From positions 1 through 64,000 of the forward strand of contig NZ_JACIFD010000010.1 of the NCBI RefSeq assembly GCF_014197205.1: a DNA stretch of 64,000 nucleotides, given 5' to 3'. A model generated the notes under the pieces. It searched no databases and was not told the DNA's origin. It was given only the letters and a program-made list of their open reading frames with translations. Position numbers and translations under genes: made by a program. Positions 15,720 through 26,094 of the stretch are shown here, one piece after another. Every line of letters starts with the position of its first letter. The first letter of the stretch is position 1. The DNA is from Canibacter oris (GTDB lineage: Bacteria > Actinomycetota > Actinomycetes > Actinomycetales > Microbacteriaceae).

Positions 15720-16334
15720 ATGAGCCAAAAACAGAATTTCCCGAGTGATCGTTTCGATGCGGTTGCGGTTGGCGGGAAGCGCGGCTCGCGAATTGGTGCG
15801 CATCGGGCGGATCCCAGGCAGCGGCATTTTGGTCGCTGGGCGCTGCTGGTTTTCTCATTGACTCTGCTGTGCACGCTTGCCGGGGTGCTGTGGTTGATGC
15901 GCGTGGGCGCTGACAGCACGGTGTTTTCGAGCGCTAAAGACATGGTGCAGCAGGAGCAAACCGCTGCGCAGGCTGGTGCTGCTGATGCGGGGGCGCAAAC
16001 CGCCGCGGAGCCTGAGCCGGAGCCTGAGCCTGAGCCGGCTGTAAACCCGGAGGCCACGGTTACGGTGCTTAATGGCACTCTAACAGCTGGGCTTGCTGGC
16101 GGCGTTGGGGAAGAAATTACCGCCAATGCCTGGGGTGCGGTGACCTTTGTGGGTAATGCCAGGACGCAGGATGTGGCGGTGACCGCGGTGATTTACAGTA
16201 ACCAGGAGCAGGCCGCTAATGCTGCTGCGCTGGCCCGGGTGCTGGGCGGGGTGGAGTCGCGCTTTGATCTGTCTTATGCTGACTACGGTACTGATTTGGT
16301 CGTTGAGGTGGGTGCGGATCGCGCGGTACAGTAA
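15720..16334 (+). CDS. LytR C-terminal-domain membrane protein
   Basis: 204 residues: cytoplasmic basic segment, one membrane helix (WALLVFSLTLLCTLAGVLWL, near 40-60), an Ala/Gln linker and a Glu-Pro repeat (PEPEPEPEP) that likely spans wall space, then a LytR_C domain (residues 113-204, VTVLNGTLTAGLAGGVGEEI...). The LytR_C domain occurs at the end of LCP cell-wall ligases but also alone, as here; its role is poorly defined. AGGTGAGGAG precedes the ATG. It stands directly upstream of groEL, an order seen in other actinobacteria. Confidence 0.82.
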   Translation: MSQKQNFPSDRFDAVAVGGKRGSRIGAHRADPRQRHFGRWALLVFSLTLLCTLAGVLWLMRVGADSTVFSSAKDMVQQEQTAAQAGAADAGAQTAAEPEPEPEPEPAVNPEATVTVLNGTLTAGLAGGVGEEITANAWGAVTFVGNARTQDVAVTAVIYSNQEQAANAAALARVLGGVESRFDLSYADYGTDLVVEVGADRAVQ

Positions 16335-16361
16335 GTGCCATAAAATTCGCGCATAGCGAAA

Positions 16362-16382
16362 CTTGAGCCGACTTCACTCAAA
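16362..16382. promoter_or_regulatory. HAIR-like operator (HspR type) upstream of groEL
   Basis: CTTGAGC-N7-ACTCAAA fits the HspR inverted repeat CTTGAGT-N7-ACTCAAG except for the last base of each arm, with exactly seven bases between arms. It is 110 bases before the groEL start. No CIRCE element (TTAGCACTC-N9-GAGTGCTAA) is seen in this gap. Confidence 0.6.
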
Positions 16383-16491
16383 TTGTTTGCGTTCTCAGCC
16401 TGATGGTGTCAAAATTGAGTTAATGCTGTGGTGTAACGTTTCTTCGCTTCACGCCACACAAGATTCTGACCTGAATGAAAGGCACAAATAA

Positions 16492-18111
<1,620 letters not shown>

Positions 18112-18131
18112 AGCCGGTTATTTCTTAACCA

Positions 18132-18175
18132 CAGCGGGTCGCTAATCTTCGGATTGGCGGCCCGCTGCGTTTTTC
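18132..18175 (+). terminator. groEL terminator
   Basis: CAGCGGG pairs with CCCGCTG; inside, GCTAATC-TTCG-GATTGGC forms a tetraloop hairpin; CGTTTTTC follows. Confidence 0.9.
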
Positions 18176-18217
18176 TGGACTCTGCGGGTCCGCGCTTGCG
18201 TGAACCACACTTTCAAA

Positions 18218-18251
18218 GTATCATTGTATTAAGTAACTAATACAATGATAC
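18218..18251. promoter_or_regulatory. 14-bp perfect inverted repeat: operator of the GntR/ABC operon
   Basis: GTATCATTGTATTA (18218-18231) and TAATACAATGATAC (18238-18251) are perfect inverted arms around AGTAAC. It lies 16 bases before the regulator start and is AT-rich, covering the likely -10 region. YtrA-type GntR repressors bind such sites in front of their own ABC operons. Confidence 0.85.
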
Positions 18252-18267
18252 AGAAGGGAGGGTGGCA

Positions 18268-18630
18268 ATGGAGTTTGATAATGCGCAACCAATCTGGCAG
18301 CAGCTGGTTACTGAGTTTCGGTATTTGATTATTACCGGGAAATGGCCGAGCGGCTCAAAGATTCCGTCAACACGCGACCTGGCGCTAATCTATCAGGTTA
18401 ATCCCAACACCGTGCAGCGGGCTTTGTCAGAGTTAGATCGATTGGGCGACACCCGTGCAGAGCGCACCAGCGGCCGCACTGTGGTGATGCCGCAAGAACG
18501 CATCGCCGCGCTGCGTACCAGCACCGCGCAGGAAATCTTGGCTGCCGCGGTAACCAAGCTGAAACAGGCCGGTGTCACTAAGCAAGAAGCAGAAACAATT
18601 TTCACAGAGAGGTGGAATCGCGATGATTGA
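18268..18630 (+). CDS. GntR-family (YtrA subfamily) transcriptional regulator
   Basis: A 120-residue repressor with an N-terminal winged HTH (PIWQQLVTEFRYLIITGKWP, GSKIPSTRDLALIYQVNPNTVQRAL) and a short helical dimerisation tail, the YtrA layout. ATG 18268 is favoured over GTG 18262 because GGGAGGG is correctly spaced from it. The gene overlaps the ATPase by eight bases. The perfect 14-bp inverted repeat just upstream is its likely operator, giving autoregulated control of the ABC exporter. Confidence 0.9.
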   Translation: MEFDNAQPIWQQLVTEFRYLIITGKWPSGSKIPSTRDLALIYQVNPNTVQRALSELDRLGDTRAERTSGRTVVMPQERIAALRTSTAQEILAAAVTKLKQAGVTKQEAETIFTERWNRDD

Positions 18631-19309
18631 AATCACTAACCTCACGAAGCAGTATGGGCAAAGATTTGCGCTGCGCGATATTACTCTTAATATCAATCCG
18701 GGGCGCGTGGTCGGGCTGTTCGGCGAGAACGGCTGCGGTAAAACCACGCTGCTTAAAACTCTGGCGGGGTTTGTGCACCCGAGCGGAGGAATAGTAAAAA
18801 TTAACGGTGAGCTGCCCGGGGCCGCGACCAAGGCACAGCTCAGCTATCTGCCTGACCACCCAAACTTTAGGCAGTCGCAGCAGATTGAGAGCCTGTTGGC
18901 TTACTACAGTGATTTTTTCGCCGACTTCGACGAGGCACTGTGCCGGCAAATGCTGCAGCGCTTCGAAATTGACCCGAACGTGAAGGTCAGTACCCTCTCC
19001 AAGGGGCAGTGTGAAAAAGTGCAGGTTGCCCTGGCAATGTCGCGCGCTGCCAAAGTTTACCTGCTTGATGAACCAATTAGTGGGGTGGATCCGCTCGCCC
19101 GCGAGACAATCCTACGCACCATCATCAGCGCTATCGGCCCTGACGCAACGTTGCTGATTGCAACCCACTTAATCAATGAAATTGAGCCGCTGCTTGACGA
19201 TGTGATCTTGATGCGTCACGGGGCAGTGTTGGTTTATGACAGTGCGGAGGCGATTCGTGCCCGCACCGGAAAATCACTGAACGAGTATTTTAAGGAGGTG
19301 TACGCATAA
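18623..19309 (+). CDS. ABC transporter ATP-binding protein
   Basis: A 228-residue ATPase: Walker A FGENGCGKTTLLKTL, Q-loop within LSYLPDHPN, an atypical signature TLSKGQCEKVQVALA (SKGQ instead of SGGQ, usual in YtrB/EcsA-like exporters), Walker B VYLLDEPISGVD, and His switch IATHLI. ATG 18623 lies inside the end of the regulator gene; the stop shares its last base with the permease start. Substrate unknown; YtrA-type operons often respond to cell-wall antibiotics. Confidence 0.92.
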   Translation: MIEITNLTKQYGQRFALRDITLNINPGRVVGLFGENGCGKTTLLKTLAGFVHPSGGIVKINGELPGAATKAQLSYLPDHPNFRQSQQIESLLAYYSDFFADFDEALCRQMLQRFEIDPNVKVSTLSKGQCEKVQVALAMSRAAKVYLLDEPISGVDPLARETILRTIISAIGPDATLLIATHLINEIEPLLDDVILMRHGAVLVYDSAEAIRARTGKSLNEYFKEVYA

Positions 19310-20127
19310 TGTTCGGCAAAATTCTTAAGCATGACTTTATTCGCACCCGGTTTTTACTGTTAATTATCACCGGGGCTGCGGTGCTCGCAGCGCTGCTGTC
19401 ACTGCTGTTAAGCTTCCTGATGCCGGTGATGGCGGTGCTGGCACTTTTGGCCACTGCAACACTCTACCTGCTCGCGGTGCAGCTGTACCTCTACATCGAT
19501 TTTTACTTCACCACTTTCGGCAGTAAAAATGCGACCTGGACGCACAGTATCCCAGTTTCTGGGCGGCAACTGTACTTCGCGAAGCTGCTTTACATCACCC
19601 TCGTGCAGTATGCTGTGATAGTGCTTGCGGTTGTGGTGGGGCTGCTGCTTAGCGTGACAGTGTTCAGTAACTTATGGGCGCAGCTGTCCGCAGAGGTGTT
19701 TGGCGCGGCCGAAATCAAGCAGCTTTCCGCTATGACTGGTTTCTTCGGGTTGCTGCTGCTGGTTTACCCGGCTTTCAGCGTTGCTACCACGCTGGCGCTA
19801 ATTATTATTGGCGGCAACGGGCGCATCGGGCGGCTCGGCTTTGTGGGGCCGGTAATCGTCTACTTTGTTTACACCGTGGCGGTGCAGATTGTAAGTTTAG
19901 GGCTGTATCTGGTGTCTCCGGTTTACAATTACGCGACTGGTAGATTCAGCACCTCCGGCACCCTGATTGACCAGTTCACCTGGGCTTTCACCGGTAACAC
20001 TCAGGCGTTGGAGGAGGCTAGCACCACCATGCCGGTGTTATTGCTGATACTGTCACCGCTGTTGGCAATTGCTGGGGTGTGGATCTCGCAGCACCTGATG
20101 CACGAAAAACTAGACCTGCAGGCTTAG
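19309..20127 (+). CDS. ABC-2-type transporter membrane subunit
   Basis: A 272-residue membrane protein with about six hydrophobic helices: near 15-60 (two, LLLIITGAAVLAALLSLLLS onward), 100-125, 140-170, 180-205 and 235-260. The stretch SKNATWTHSIPVSGRQLYFAKLL between helices 2 and 3 is a typical cytoplasmic coupling region of YtrC/ABC-2 exporters. Its only genetic partner is the ATPase overlapping by one base, so the complex is probably a 2+2 exporter. Confidence 0.85.
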   Translation: MFGKILKHDFIRTRFLLLIITGAAVLAALLSLLLSFLMPVMAVLALLATATLYLLAVQLYLYIDFYFTTFGSKNATWTHSIPVSGRQLYFAKLLYITLVQYAVIVLAVVVGLLLSVTVFSNLWAQLSAEVFGAAEIKQLSAMTGFFGLLLLVYPAFSVATTLALIIIGGNGRIGRLGFVGPVIVYFVYTVAVQIVSLGLYLVSPVYNYATGRFSTSGTLIDQFTWAFTGNTQALEEASTTMPVLLLILSPLLAIAGVWISQHLMHEKLDLQA

Positions 20128-20236
20128 GCGGCAGACCCAGCGCGAAGCGCGCGGCGCTAGATGAAGCGGTGTGGCGCGGCGGACACCGCGCACACCGTGA
20201 CATGAAAAGAAGCGTGCAAAAGCGGCGCGGCGTAGC

Positions 20237-20277
20237 AAAAGCGGGAGGGGCCAGGGTGGCACCTCCCGCTTTATTTT
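20237..20277. terminator. Terminator after the GntR/ABC operon
   Basis: AAAGCGGGAGG pairs with CCTCCCGCTTT and is followed by ATTTT. It can serve both the plus-strand operon and the convergent carboxylase gene. Confidence 0.85.
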
Positions 20278-20311
20278 GCTGTGCGACGTAACGTTTTACG
20301 CCGCACAGCTT

Positions 20312-22084
20312 TTAGGCTTCTTCCTCCGGGAGAATCTGCAGCAGCAGGTGACCGTTCGCAACGGTTTGCCCCACCGGCGCATCAATGTTCGCGATTACGC
20401 CATCGTGCGGCGCAAAGATAGACTGCTCCATCTTCATCGCCTCCAGCACCGCAACCAGCTCGCCCTTCGCGACGTGCTGACCCTCGGTAACCGGGATTTT
20501 CACCACGGTGGCCTGCATTGGTGCCACCACATCGTTACCGCTGGCCGCGCCCAATGCTGCGCCAACTTTACGCTTCGGGGCAGGGCCACGAGTTACCGCC
20601 TGATCTGCCAGAGCCACCAGGCTCGCAGGCATTACAACCTCTACGCGGCGACCTTCAACCTCAACCACCACAGTTTGCCGTTGCTGAGCAGAGTGCAGCT
20701 CCTGCTGTTCACCCTCCCACGGCTCAATGGTGTTGTTAAACTCGTTTTCAATCCACAGGGTGTAAACCCCAAAATTACCGTCTGCCGCGGTAAACGCCGG
20801 CTCATTAACCACCGCACGGTGGAACGGCAGCACCGTCGGCAGCCCCGCAATCTCAAACTCCGCGAGGGCGCGGCGGCTGCGTTCCAGAGCTTCTTCACGG
20901 GTAGCGCCGGTCACAATCAGCTTGCCGAGCATAGAGTCAAAAGCACCGGAGACTTCATCACCGGTGGTAACGCCGGTATCAACCCGCACGCCCGGGCCGG
21001 AAGCCGGGCGGAAGTGCGTGATCCGCCCCGGAGCAGGCAGGAAGTTCATGCCGGGGTCTTCGCCGTTAAGCCGGAATTCAAAAGAGTGCCCGCGAGTAAC
21101 CGGATCAGGATAGTCGATGACGCCACCCTCGGCGATACGGAACTGCTCCCGCACCAGGTCAATGCCGGTGACCTCCTCAGTAACCGGGTGCTCCACCTGC
21201 AACCGGGTGTTAACCTCAAGGAACGACACCGTGCCATCGCGAGCCACCAAAAACTCGCAGGTGCCCGCCCCAACGTAGCCGACCTCTTTCAGAATCGCTT
21301 TTGAAGACTCGTAGAGTCTCCGCATTTGCTCATCGGTCAGGAAAGGCGCCGGAGCTTCTTCAACAAGTTTCTGGTGGCGGCGCTGCAAAGAGCAGTCACG
21401 GGTTGAAACCACAACCACGTTGCCGTGCTGGTCCGCGAGGCACTGCGTCTCCACGTGTCGTGGCTTCTCAAGATACTTTTCAACGAAGCATTCACCGCGC
21501 CCGAAAGCCGCGATTGCTTCGCGGGTGGCAGACTCAAACAGTTCCGCCACCTCTTCTCGCTTGTAAGCCACTTTCAGGCCGCGCCCGCCGCCGCCGAAAG
21601 CCGCTTTAATAGCGATTGGCAGCCCCACCTCGTCAGCGAAAGCCAAAACTTCATCAGCGTCCGCAACCGGGTCGCTGGTGCCCGCAGCCAGCGGGGCACC
21701 CACCTTCTCAGCGACGTGGCGGGCCGACACTTTATCGCCGAGCTGGTTAATCGCAGCCGGCGACGGGCCGATCCAAATCAAACCAGCATCAAGCACTGCC
21801 TGCGCAAAATCAGCGTTTTCTGCCAAGAAACCGTAACCCGGGTGCACCGCATCAGCGCCTGACCGTCGCGCAATGTCAAGAATTTTTTGTGTCACCAAAT
21901 AAGTCTCGGCACTGGTGCTACCCTCTAGGGCGTATGCTTCATCAGCCAGTTTGGCGTGCAGCGCGTCACGATCTTGGTCAGCGTAAACAGCAACCGAAGC
22001 GATACCGCTGTCGTGAGCGGCGCGAATGATACGAACCGCAATTTCACCGCGGTTTGCAATAAGCACTTTACGAATCCGAGACAT
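20312..22084 (-). CDS. accA: Acetyl-/propionyl-CoA carboxylase alpha subunit (biotin carboxylase + BCCP)
   Basis: ATP-dependent biotin carboxylation for malonyl-/methylmalonyl-CoA synthesis, 590 residues. Biotin carboxylase domains: [20 protein letters not shown] at the start, ATP-grasp [13 protein letters not shown], catalytic [16 protein letters not shown]; then an Ala-rich linker and a biotinyl domain with the lysine motif [11 protein letters not shown] near residue 555. The carboxyltransferase beta subunit is not in the window. TAGACT six bases before the ATG suggests a leaderless message. Whether it makes malonyl- or methylmalonyl-CoA depends on the absent beta subunit. Confidence 0.93.
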   Translation of the reverse strand: MSRIRKVLIANRGEIAVRIIRAAHDSGIASVAVYADQDRDALHAKLADEAYALEGSTSAETYLVTQKILDIARRSGADAVHPGYGFLAENADFAQAVLDAGLIWIGPSPAAINQLGDKVSARHVAEKVGAPLAAGTSDPVADADEVLAFADEVGLPIAIKAAFGGGGRGLKVAYKREEVAELFESATREAIAAFGRGECFVEKYLEKPRHVETQCLADQHGNVVVVSTRDCSLQRRHQKLVEEAPAPFLTDEQMRRLYESSKAILKEVGYVGAGTCEFLVARDGTVSFLEVNTRLQVEHPVTEEVTGIDLVREQFRIAEGGVIDYPDPVTRGHSFEFRLNGEDPGMNFLPAPGRITHFRPASGPGVRVDTGVTTGDEVSGAFDSMLGKLIVTGATREEALERSRRALAEFEIAGLPTVLPFHRAVVNEPAFTAADGNFGVYTLWIENEFNNTIEPWEGEQQELHSAQQRQTVVVEVEGRRVEVVMPASLVALADQAVTRGPAPKRKVGAALGAASGNDVVAPMQATVVKIPVTEGQHVAKGELVAVLEAMKMEQSIFAPHDGVIANIDAPVGQTVANGHLLLQILPEEEA

Positions 22085-22179
22085 AAGTTAAGTCTAGCGG
22101 AAGAGGTCTTGACCACGCCGTATGGTTTACATAAACTGTTGCATAACGGAATCGCTGGTGCCGAAAGGATTATTGCGCT

Positions 22180-22539
22180 ATGTTAAAGAAACTGCTTGCA
22201 ACGGTTGCAGCTTTGTTTATAGCCGTGACTTTTGCCCCCCCTGTAGCACATCCGCTAGATAACACCGAAGCCGCCGCAGACGGTTACGTAAACATTTCAA
22301 ACCTCACGAACAGCGCTGAAATTGATGCTGCGTTAGACGAGCGACTATTTGCGTTGCAAGGCAAACAGAGCGAACACGAAATACGCTACTTGGCAGCGTT
22401 GCCGGAATCGATTGTACTTGTTGCAGATGACGGACAGATTTTGTCAGCAGTGGTTCCTGTGAAAGGAAAAGTAACCGCAGGATATGCAACTGTGGGTATC
22501 TGGTGGCTAAAATCTGCCAACACTGTTCCGCTGAGTTGA
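22180..22539 (+). CDS. Small secreted protein, unknown
   Basis: A 119-residue protein with a signal peptide (MLKKLLATVAALFIAVTFAP) and a short mature part of about 90 residues with alternating hydrophobic strands (ESIVLVADDGQILSAVVPV, AGYATVGIWWL). No cysteine, no anchor. GAAAGGATT precedes the ATG. The N-terminal region resembles the 35-residue product encoded at 60471-60578 (MLK start, similar hydrophobic core, then a D/N-T-x-A-A patch), suggesting a small paralogous family. Function unknown. Confidence 0.7.
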   Translation: MLKKLLATVAALFIAVTFAPPVAHPLDNTEAAADGYVNISNLTNSAEIDAALDERLFALQGKQSEHEIRYLAALPESIVLVADDGQILSAVVPVKGKVTAGYATVGIWWLKSANTVPLS

Positions 22540-22603
22540 ATATTATGGGTAGCAACAGAGGTTTCTATGCCTCGTAGCCACCTCTTTGCATTAAAATCTA
22601 AAC

Positions 22604-23044
22604 ATGGTGAATGCAGAGATTGCCGGGCGCAGTTACGAGCCCACAACGCCCTATCTAGTTGGGCGTGAAAAAATTCGGGAGTTTGCGCGTGCGGTGCAGA
22701 GCACCGCGGCCGTGCATCACAGTGTCGCAGCTGCGCAGCAGGCGGGCTATGTTGACTTGGTAGCCCCGCCAACCTTCCCCGTGGTCGTGCAGGAAGCAAC
22801 CCTGGCGCAGCTCCTGGCTGACCCCGAAGCAGGCGTAGACTTTTCACGCGTGGTGCACGGAGACCAGCGTTTTACCTACACTCGCCCGATTGTTGCCGGC
22901 GATGAGCTTACCGCGGTGATGACCGTGACCGCGGTGAAGCAGCTCGGTGGCAATTCGATGGTGACCGCCAGCAGTTACATCACCGATGCCGCCGGAGAGC
23001 ACGTCGTAACCGCAATTTCGACACTGGTTGTGAGAGGAGAGTAG
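22604..23044 (+). CDS. FAS1-type MaoC dehydratase subunit (HadA/HadC-like)
   Basis: A 146-residue hot-dog-fold protein: GRSYEPTTPYLVGREKIREF, then LVAPPTFPVVVQ and HGDQRFTYTRPIVAGDEL. It is the non-catalytic partner type of the (3R)-hydroxyacyl dehydratase that pairs with HadB, encoded one base later. In mycobacteria such pairs act in fatty-acid synthase II; in relatives without mycolic acids the substrate is unclear. No Shine-Dalgarno is seen, but TAAAAT is six bases before the ATG. The order HadA-HadB-MurB is conserved in many Micrococcales. Confidence 0.87.
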   Translation: MVNAEIAGRSYEPTTPYLVGREKIREFARAVQSTAAVHHSVAAAQQAGYVDLVAPPTFPVVVQEATLAQLLADPEAGVDFSRVVHGDQRFTYTRPIVAGDELTAVMTVTAVKQLGGNSMVTASSYITDAAGEHVVTAISTLVVRGE

Positions 23045-23045
23045 C

Positions 23046-23483
23046 ATGCACACTCCAGACTTTAATGCGCTCGCGGTCGGTGATGTGGTGGCAACCACGA
23101 GCTACACCTTCACTCGCGACAGTCTAGTGCGCTACGCGGGAGCCTCAGGAGATTTTAACCCCATTCACTACCGCGACGATATTGCCGCGAGCGTTGGCCT
23201 TGAAGGGGTCTTAGCACATGGCATGCTGACTCTTGGTGCCGCCACCAGCCCGGTTGTTGAGTGGCTTGGCGGGGCGGGATTCGTGTTAGATACCCAGGCG
23301 CGATTTACGCGCCCTGTGGTGGTGGATCCGCACACCGGAGCAGAGGTGACAGTGACCGCTACGGTTGCCGCGCTCGACCCGGAGCAGCGCACCGCGCAGC
23401 TCAACCTCAACGTGGTGTACGCCGAAAAAACCGTGCTCGCTAAAGCCCAAATGCTGGTGCAGTTCCGGCCGGAAGCAGCATAA
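23046..23483 (+). CDS. MaoC-family (R)-hydroxyacyl dehydratase (HadB-like)
   Basis: The catalytic partner, 145 residues. The hydratase-2 motif is clear: YAGASGDFNPIHYRDDIAASVG with the catalytic Asp and His, then GVLAHGMLTLGAA. ATG follows the HadA stop by one base, GAGGAGAG upstream. The stop overlaps the MurB start (TAATG), so the three genes form one operon. Forms a heterodimer with the preceding product by family precedent. Confidence 0.9.
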   Translation: MHTPDFNALAVGDVVATTSYTFTRDSLVRYAGASGDFNPIHYRDDIAASVGLEGVLAHGMLTLGAATSPVVEWLGGAGFVLDTQARFTRPVVVDPHTGAEVTVTATVAALDPEQRTAQLNLNVVYAEKTVLAKAQMLVQFRPEAA

Positions 23484-24946
23484 TGACGGGGCACACAAAT
23501 AACTCTGGCGGGTTCTTCGCCCGGTTTTTCGCATCGCGGCCGGAGCCGACCAAGTATCCGGCAGATTTGCCGAGCGCGGGCCCCGCGTTGGATAGCACCG
23601 CCGAGGCTCCCCTTGCCCCCGCACCACCAGAGTTTGCCGCCGATGAAACCCCGCGAGTAGACAGTGCCGCAAAAACCGGCGCCGAGTTGGCGGATGTCAC
23701 CTCTCTCGCGGAACTCACCACGATGCGTGTCGGCGGCGGCTTCGAGCGGCTGCTCGTGGCTGAGACCGCAGCCGAGCTGGCGGAGCACGCCGCTGCGCTG
23801 TGGGACAGTGGTGAAGACTGGCTGCTTTTAGGCGGCGGATCCAACACCCTGGTGAGTGACGCGGGTTACCCCGGCACAGTGTTGCTAGTGCGTAACACCG
23901 GAATTGAGGTTGTGCCCGATGTGACGCTGCCCGCCGGCAAAGTGCGGGTGAGAGTGCAGGCTGGGCATGACTGGGACGAACTGGTTGCGTGGAGTGTGCA
24001 GCAGGGGTATGCGGGTATCGAGATGCTCTCTGGCATCCCGGGGCTTGCCGGGGCCGCGCCGGTGCAGAACATTGGCGCCTACGGCGGTGAGGTGGCGCAG
24101 GTGCTCGACAGTGTTACCTGGTACGACCGCGACTGGGGGCAGGTGCGCGAGATTGCGGCCGCCGATTTGCACCTCAGCTACCGCGATTCTATTCTGAAAC
24201 AGGGCTACGAAGCTGTGATTTTGAGCCTTGATTTGGTGCTGCAAGACAACAGTGCGCAGCCGGAGCCGCAGAGTCAGCCAGTGGTTTTCCCGCAGCTGGC
24301 AAAGGCGCTTGAGGTGCGACTCGGCGCGACAGTGCCGCTTACGGCTGTGCGCCGGGCGGTGTTGCAGGTGCGGGCACGCAAGGGGATGGTTTTGAATGAG
24401 GCGGATCACAATAGCTGGTCTTGCGGATCCTTCTTCACAAACCCTATCGTGACTGAAAAATTCGCGCGCACCCTGCCTGCTGATGCCCCGCGCTTTGCGA
24501 TGCAGCAGCAGCGGGAGAGTGACCTGGTGACAACTTTTGAGGAGCTTGCCGCCGGCGAGGAACTGCGATTGCAGGGTTTCGGCGGTGCTGACGCTGCGGG
24601 CTTTGGCGGCGCTGCGGATTCTGGCGCTGATGCTGACTACGGCGCCGCGGCGCCCGGCGGTGTGGCGGGCGCAGATGCGGGTGCCGCCTGGACGGAACCG
24701 CGGCAGGAGCCGCAGGTGAAGCTGTCTGCCGCCTGGCTGATTGAGCATGCCGGAGTGCGCCGCGGGTTCCGGTTGCCGGGGTCGGGCGCGGCGGTGAGTG
24801 ATTTTCACACGCTCGCGATCACCAACCGCGGCGGGGCTTCTGCCGCGGATGTGGCGGAGCTGGCTCGCTACATTGTGAGTATGGTGCAGACCGAGTTTGG
24901 GGTGATCCTCGTTCCCGAACCAAATATTTACGGGCTTGAGATTTAA
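23483..24946 (+). CDS. murB: UDP-N-acetylenolpyruvoylglucosamine reductase with unusual inserts
   Basis: Reduces UDP-GlcNAc-enolpyruvate to UDP-MurNAc (NADPH, FAD) for peptidoglycan. FAD domain: LTTMRVGGGFERLLVAE near residue 76, LLLGGGSNTLVSD near 115, GIEMLSGIPGLAGAAPVQNIGA; catalytic SWSCGSFFTNP with Ser; final EFGVILVPEPNIYGLEI. At 487 residues it is well over the usual 340-380. The excess is a roughly 70-residue N-terminal extension and an Ala/Gly/Asp-rich insert at about 365-409 (GFGGADAAGFGGAADSG...). Core motifs are intact, so it is probably active. Confidence 0.93.
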   Translation: MTGHTNNSGGFFARFFASRPEPTKYPADLPSAGPALDSTAEAPLAPAPPEFAADETPRVDSAAKTGAELADVTSLAELTTMRVGGGFERLLVAETAAELAEHAAALWDSGEDWLLLGGGSNTLVSDAGYPGTVLLVRNTGIEVVPDVTLPAGKVRVRVQAGHDWDELVAWSVQQGYAGIEMLSGIPGLAGAAPVQNIGAYGGEVAQVLDSVTWYDRDWGQVREIAAADLHLSYRDSILKQGYEAVILSLDLVLQDNSAQPEPQSQPVVFPQLAKALEVRLGATVPLTAVRRAVLQVRARKGMVLNEADHNSWSCGSFFTNPIVTEKFARTLPADAPRFAMQQQRESDLVTTFEELAAGEELRLQGFGGADAAGFGGAADSGADADYGAAAPGGVAGADAGAAWTEPRQEPQVKLSAAWLIEHAGVRRGFRLPGSGAAVSDFHTLAITNRGGASAADVAELARYIVSMVQTEFGVILVPEPNIYGLEI

Positions 24947-24949
24947 GCG

Positions 24950-25471
24950 ATGACCGCAGCGACCCTGGCGGTGACGGTGCGTCCCGCAAAAACCAGTGAT
25001 ATTCCGAAAATTGCGGCTGCTATGGAGCCGTTTGTGGCGGCGCGGATCCTCCTCGGCAAAGATTTGGTGGCACTGTATGAGACGACCCACGAGTTTTTGG
25101 TGGCAGAAACCGCCGACGGCATGCTGCAGGGGTTCGGGGCGCTGCACGTGATGTGGGAGCATCTCGCGGAGGTGCGCACCCTCGCGGTTGTGGAGAGCGC
25201 CCGCGGCAAAGGCGTCGGGCACAAGCTGCTGTTGGCGCTGGAGCAGAAAGCGCGCGAGCTCGGGGTGCGGCAGATTGTGAGTTTGACGTTTGAGACGGAG
25301 TTCTTCGGGCGGCACGGTTTTGAGCCGATCGGCGAAGCGCCGGAGCTGATTGCGGCTGATGTTTACGCGCAGCTGCTGCGGTCGCATGATGAGGGCATTG
25401 CGGAATTCTTAGACTTGGCGCGGGTGAAACCTAATACACTTGGTAACACTCGAATGATGAAAACTCTGTAG
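24950..25471 (+). CDS. argA: ArgA-like amino-acid N-acetyltransferase (GNAT)
   Basis: A 173-residue GNAT protein resembling the short actinobacterial N-acetylglutamate synthase (Rv2747 type). Seen: VTVRPAKTSDIPKIAAAMEP, a VRTLAVVESARGKGVGHKLL acetyl-CoA loop, SLTFETEFFGRHGFEPIG and a C-terminal NTLGNTRMMKTL. If correct, it makes the first intermediate of arginine synthesis from glutamate. Start ATG four bases after murB; no arginine genes are near, so a general GNAT role remains possible. Confidence 0.75.
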   Translation: MTAATLAVTVRPAKTSDIPKIAAAMEPFVAARILLGKDLVALYETTHEFLVAETADGMLQGFGALHVMWEHLAEVRTLAVVESARGKGVGHKLLLALEQKARELGVRQIVSLTFETEFFGRHGFEPIGEAPELIAADVYAQLLRSHDEGIAEFLDLARVKPNTLGNTRMMKTL

Positions 25472-25482
25472 CGGGAGCTGTG

Positions 25483-26094
25483 ATGGATCAGGCAACACCG
25501 AAGACCTCGAAACAAGTGCGGCAGCGGCGCGCCTTTGTCGCGATTGGCGCGGTGCTGTTATTGGCGGGCTTGCTGCTGATTTGGGTTTCTTCACAGCGCA
25601 GCTCGGGTCCGCTCGATGGCGAAGAGGTGCGGCTGCCAGACACTGCGTTTGACCCTAACTCTAGCCGCAACGCAGAGCTAAACAATCAAGCAGAGTGCGG
25701 CGCGGGCGAGCTGCAGGTTGTTGCGCACACCGATAAAGACAGCTATGCCGCGGGAGAGCTGCCACAGTTGTCGTTGAGTATTGAGAATACCGGCGAGAAG
25801 CCGTGCGTGAAGAACCTGGGCACCTCGCAGATGGTGTTTGAGGTGCAGGCTGGAGCTGAAACCGTGTGGTTGTCAACTGACTGTCAACTGGAAGCTGATG
25901 ACCGCTTGGTGCAGCTGCAACCGGGGCAGAAGCTGAAAACGGCGCCATTGCAGTGGGATCGCACGAAGTCAGCAGCCGACACTTGCGACTTGCAGGAACG
26001 GGAGCCGGTTGCGGGTGAAGGCGCAGCTTATCACCTGCTGGTCGCTGTCGGGGGTGTGCCGGCACAGGATTCGAAGCAGTTCTTGCTGCACTAG
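25483..26094 (+). CDS. Membrane-anchored extracellular protein, unknown
   Basis: 203 residues with a basic cytoplasmic end (KQVRQRRA), one membrane helix near residues 20-40 (FVAIGAVLLLAGLLLIWVSS), and an extracytoplasmic Ig-like/beta domain with LSIENTGEKPCVKNLGTSQM and four cysteines that could pair. Such domains occur in many actinobacterial wall proteins (DUF4232-like in outline, not certain). ATG 25483 fits GGGAG at the right distance. Probably co-transcribed with the acetyltransferase. Confidence 0.7.
   Translation: MDQATPKTSKQVRQRRAFVAIGAVLLLAGLLLIWVSSQRSSGPLDGEEVRLPDTAFDPNSSRNAELNNQAECGAGELQVVAHTDKDSYAAGELPQLSLSIENTGEKPCVKNLGTSQMVFEVQAGAETVWLSTDCQLEADDRLVQLQPGQKLKTAPLQWDRTKSAADTCDLQEREPVAGEGAAYHLLVAVGGVPAQDSKQFLLH

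Noticed and set aside
16335-16491. CIRCE element before groEL
   Set aside because: No TTAGCACTC-N9-GAGTGCTAA match, even with several mismatches; only the HAIR-like repeat is present.
20276-21304. 342-residue frame opposite the carboxylase gene
   Set aside because: Shadow frame; His/Asn/Arg-rich with no start signal, opposite an intact biotin carboxylase.
23885-25387. 500-residue antisense frame over murB and argA
   Set aside because: His/Arg-rich product without motifs, and murB has intact catalytic motifs on the other strand.
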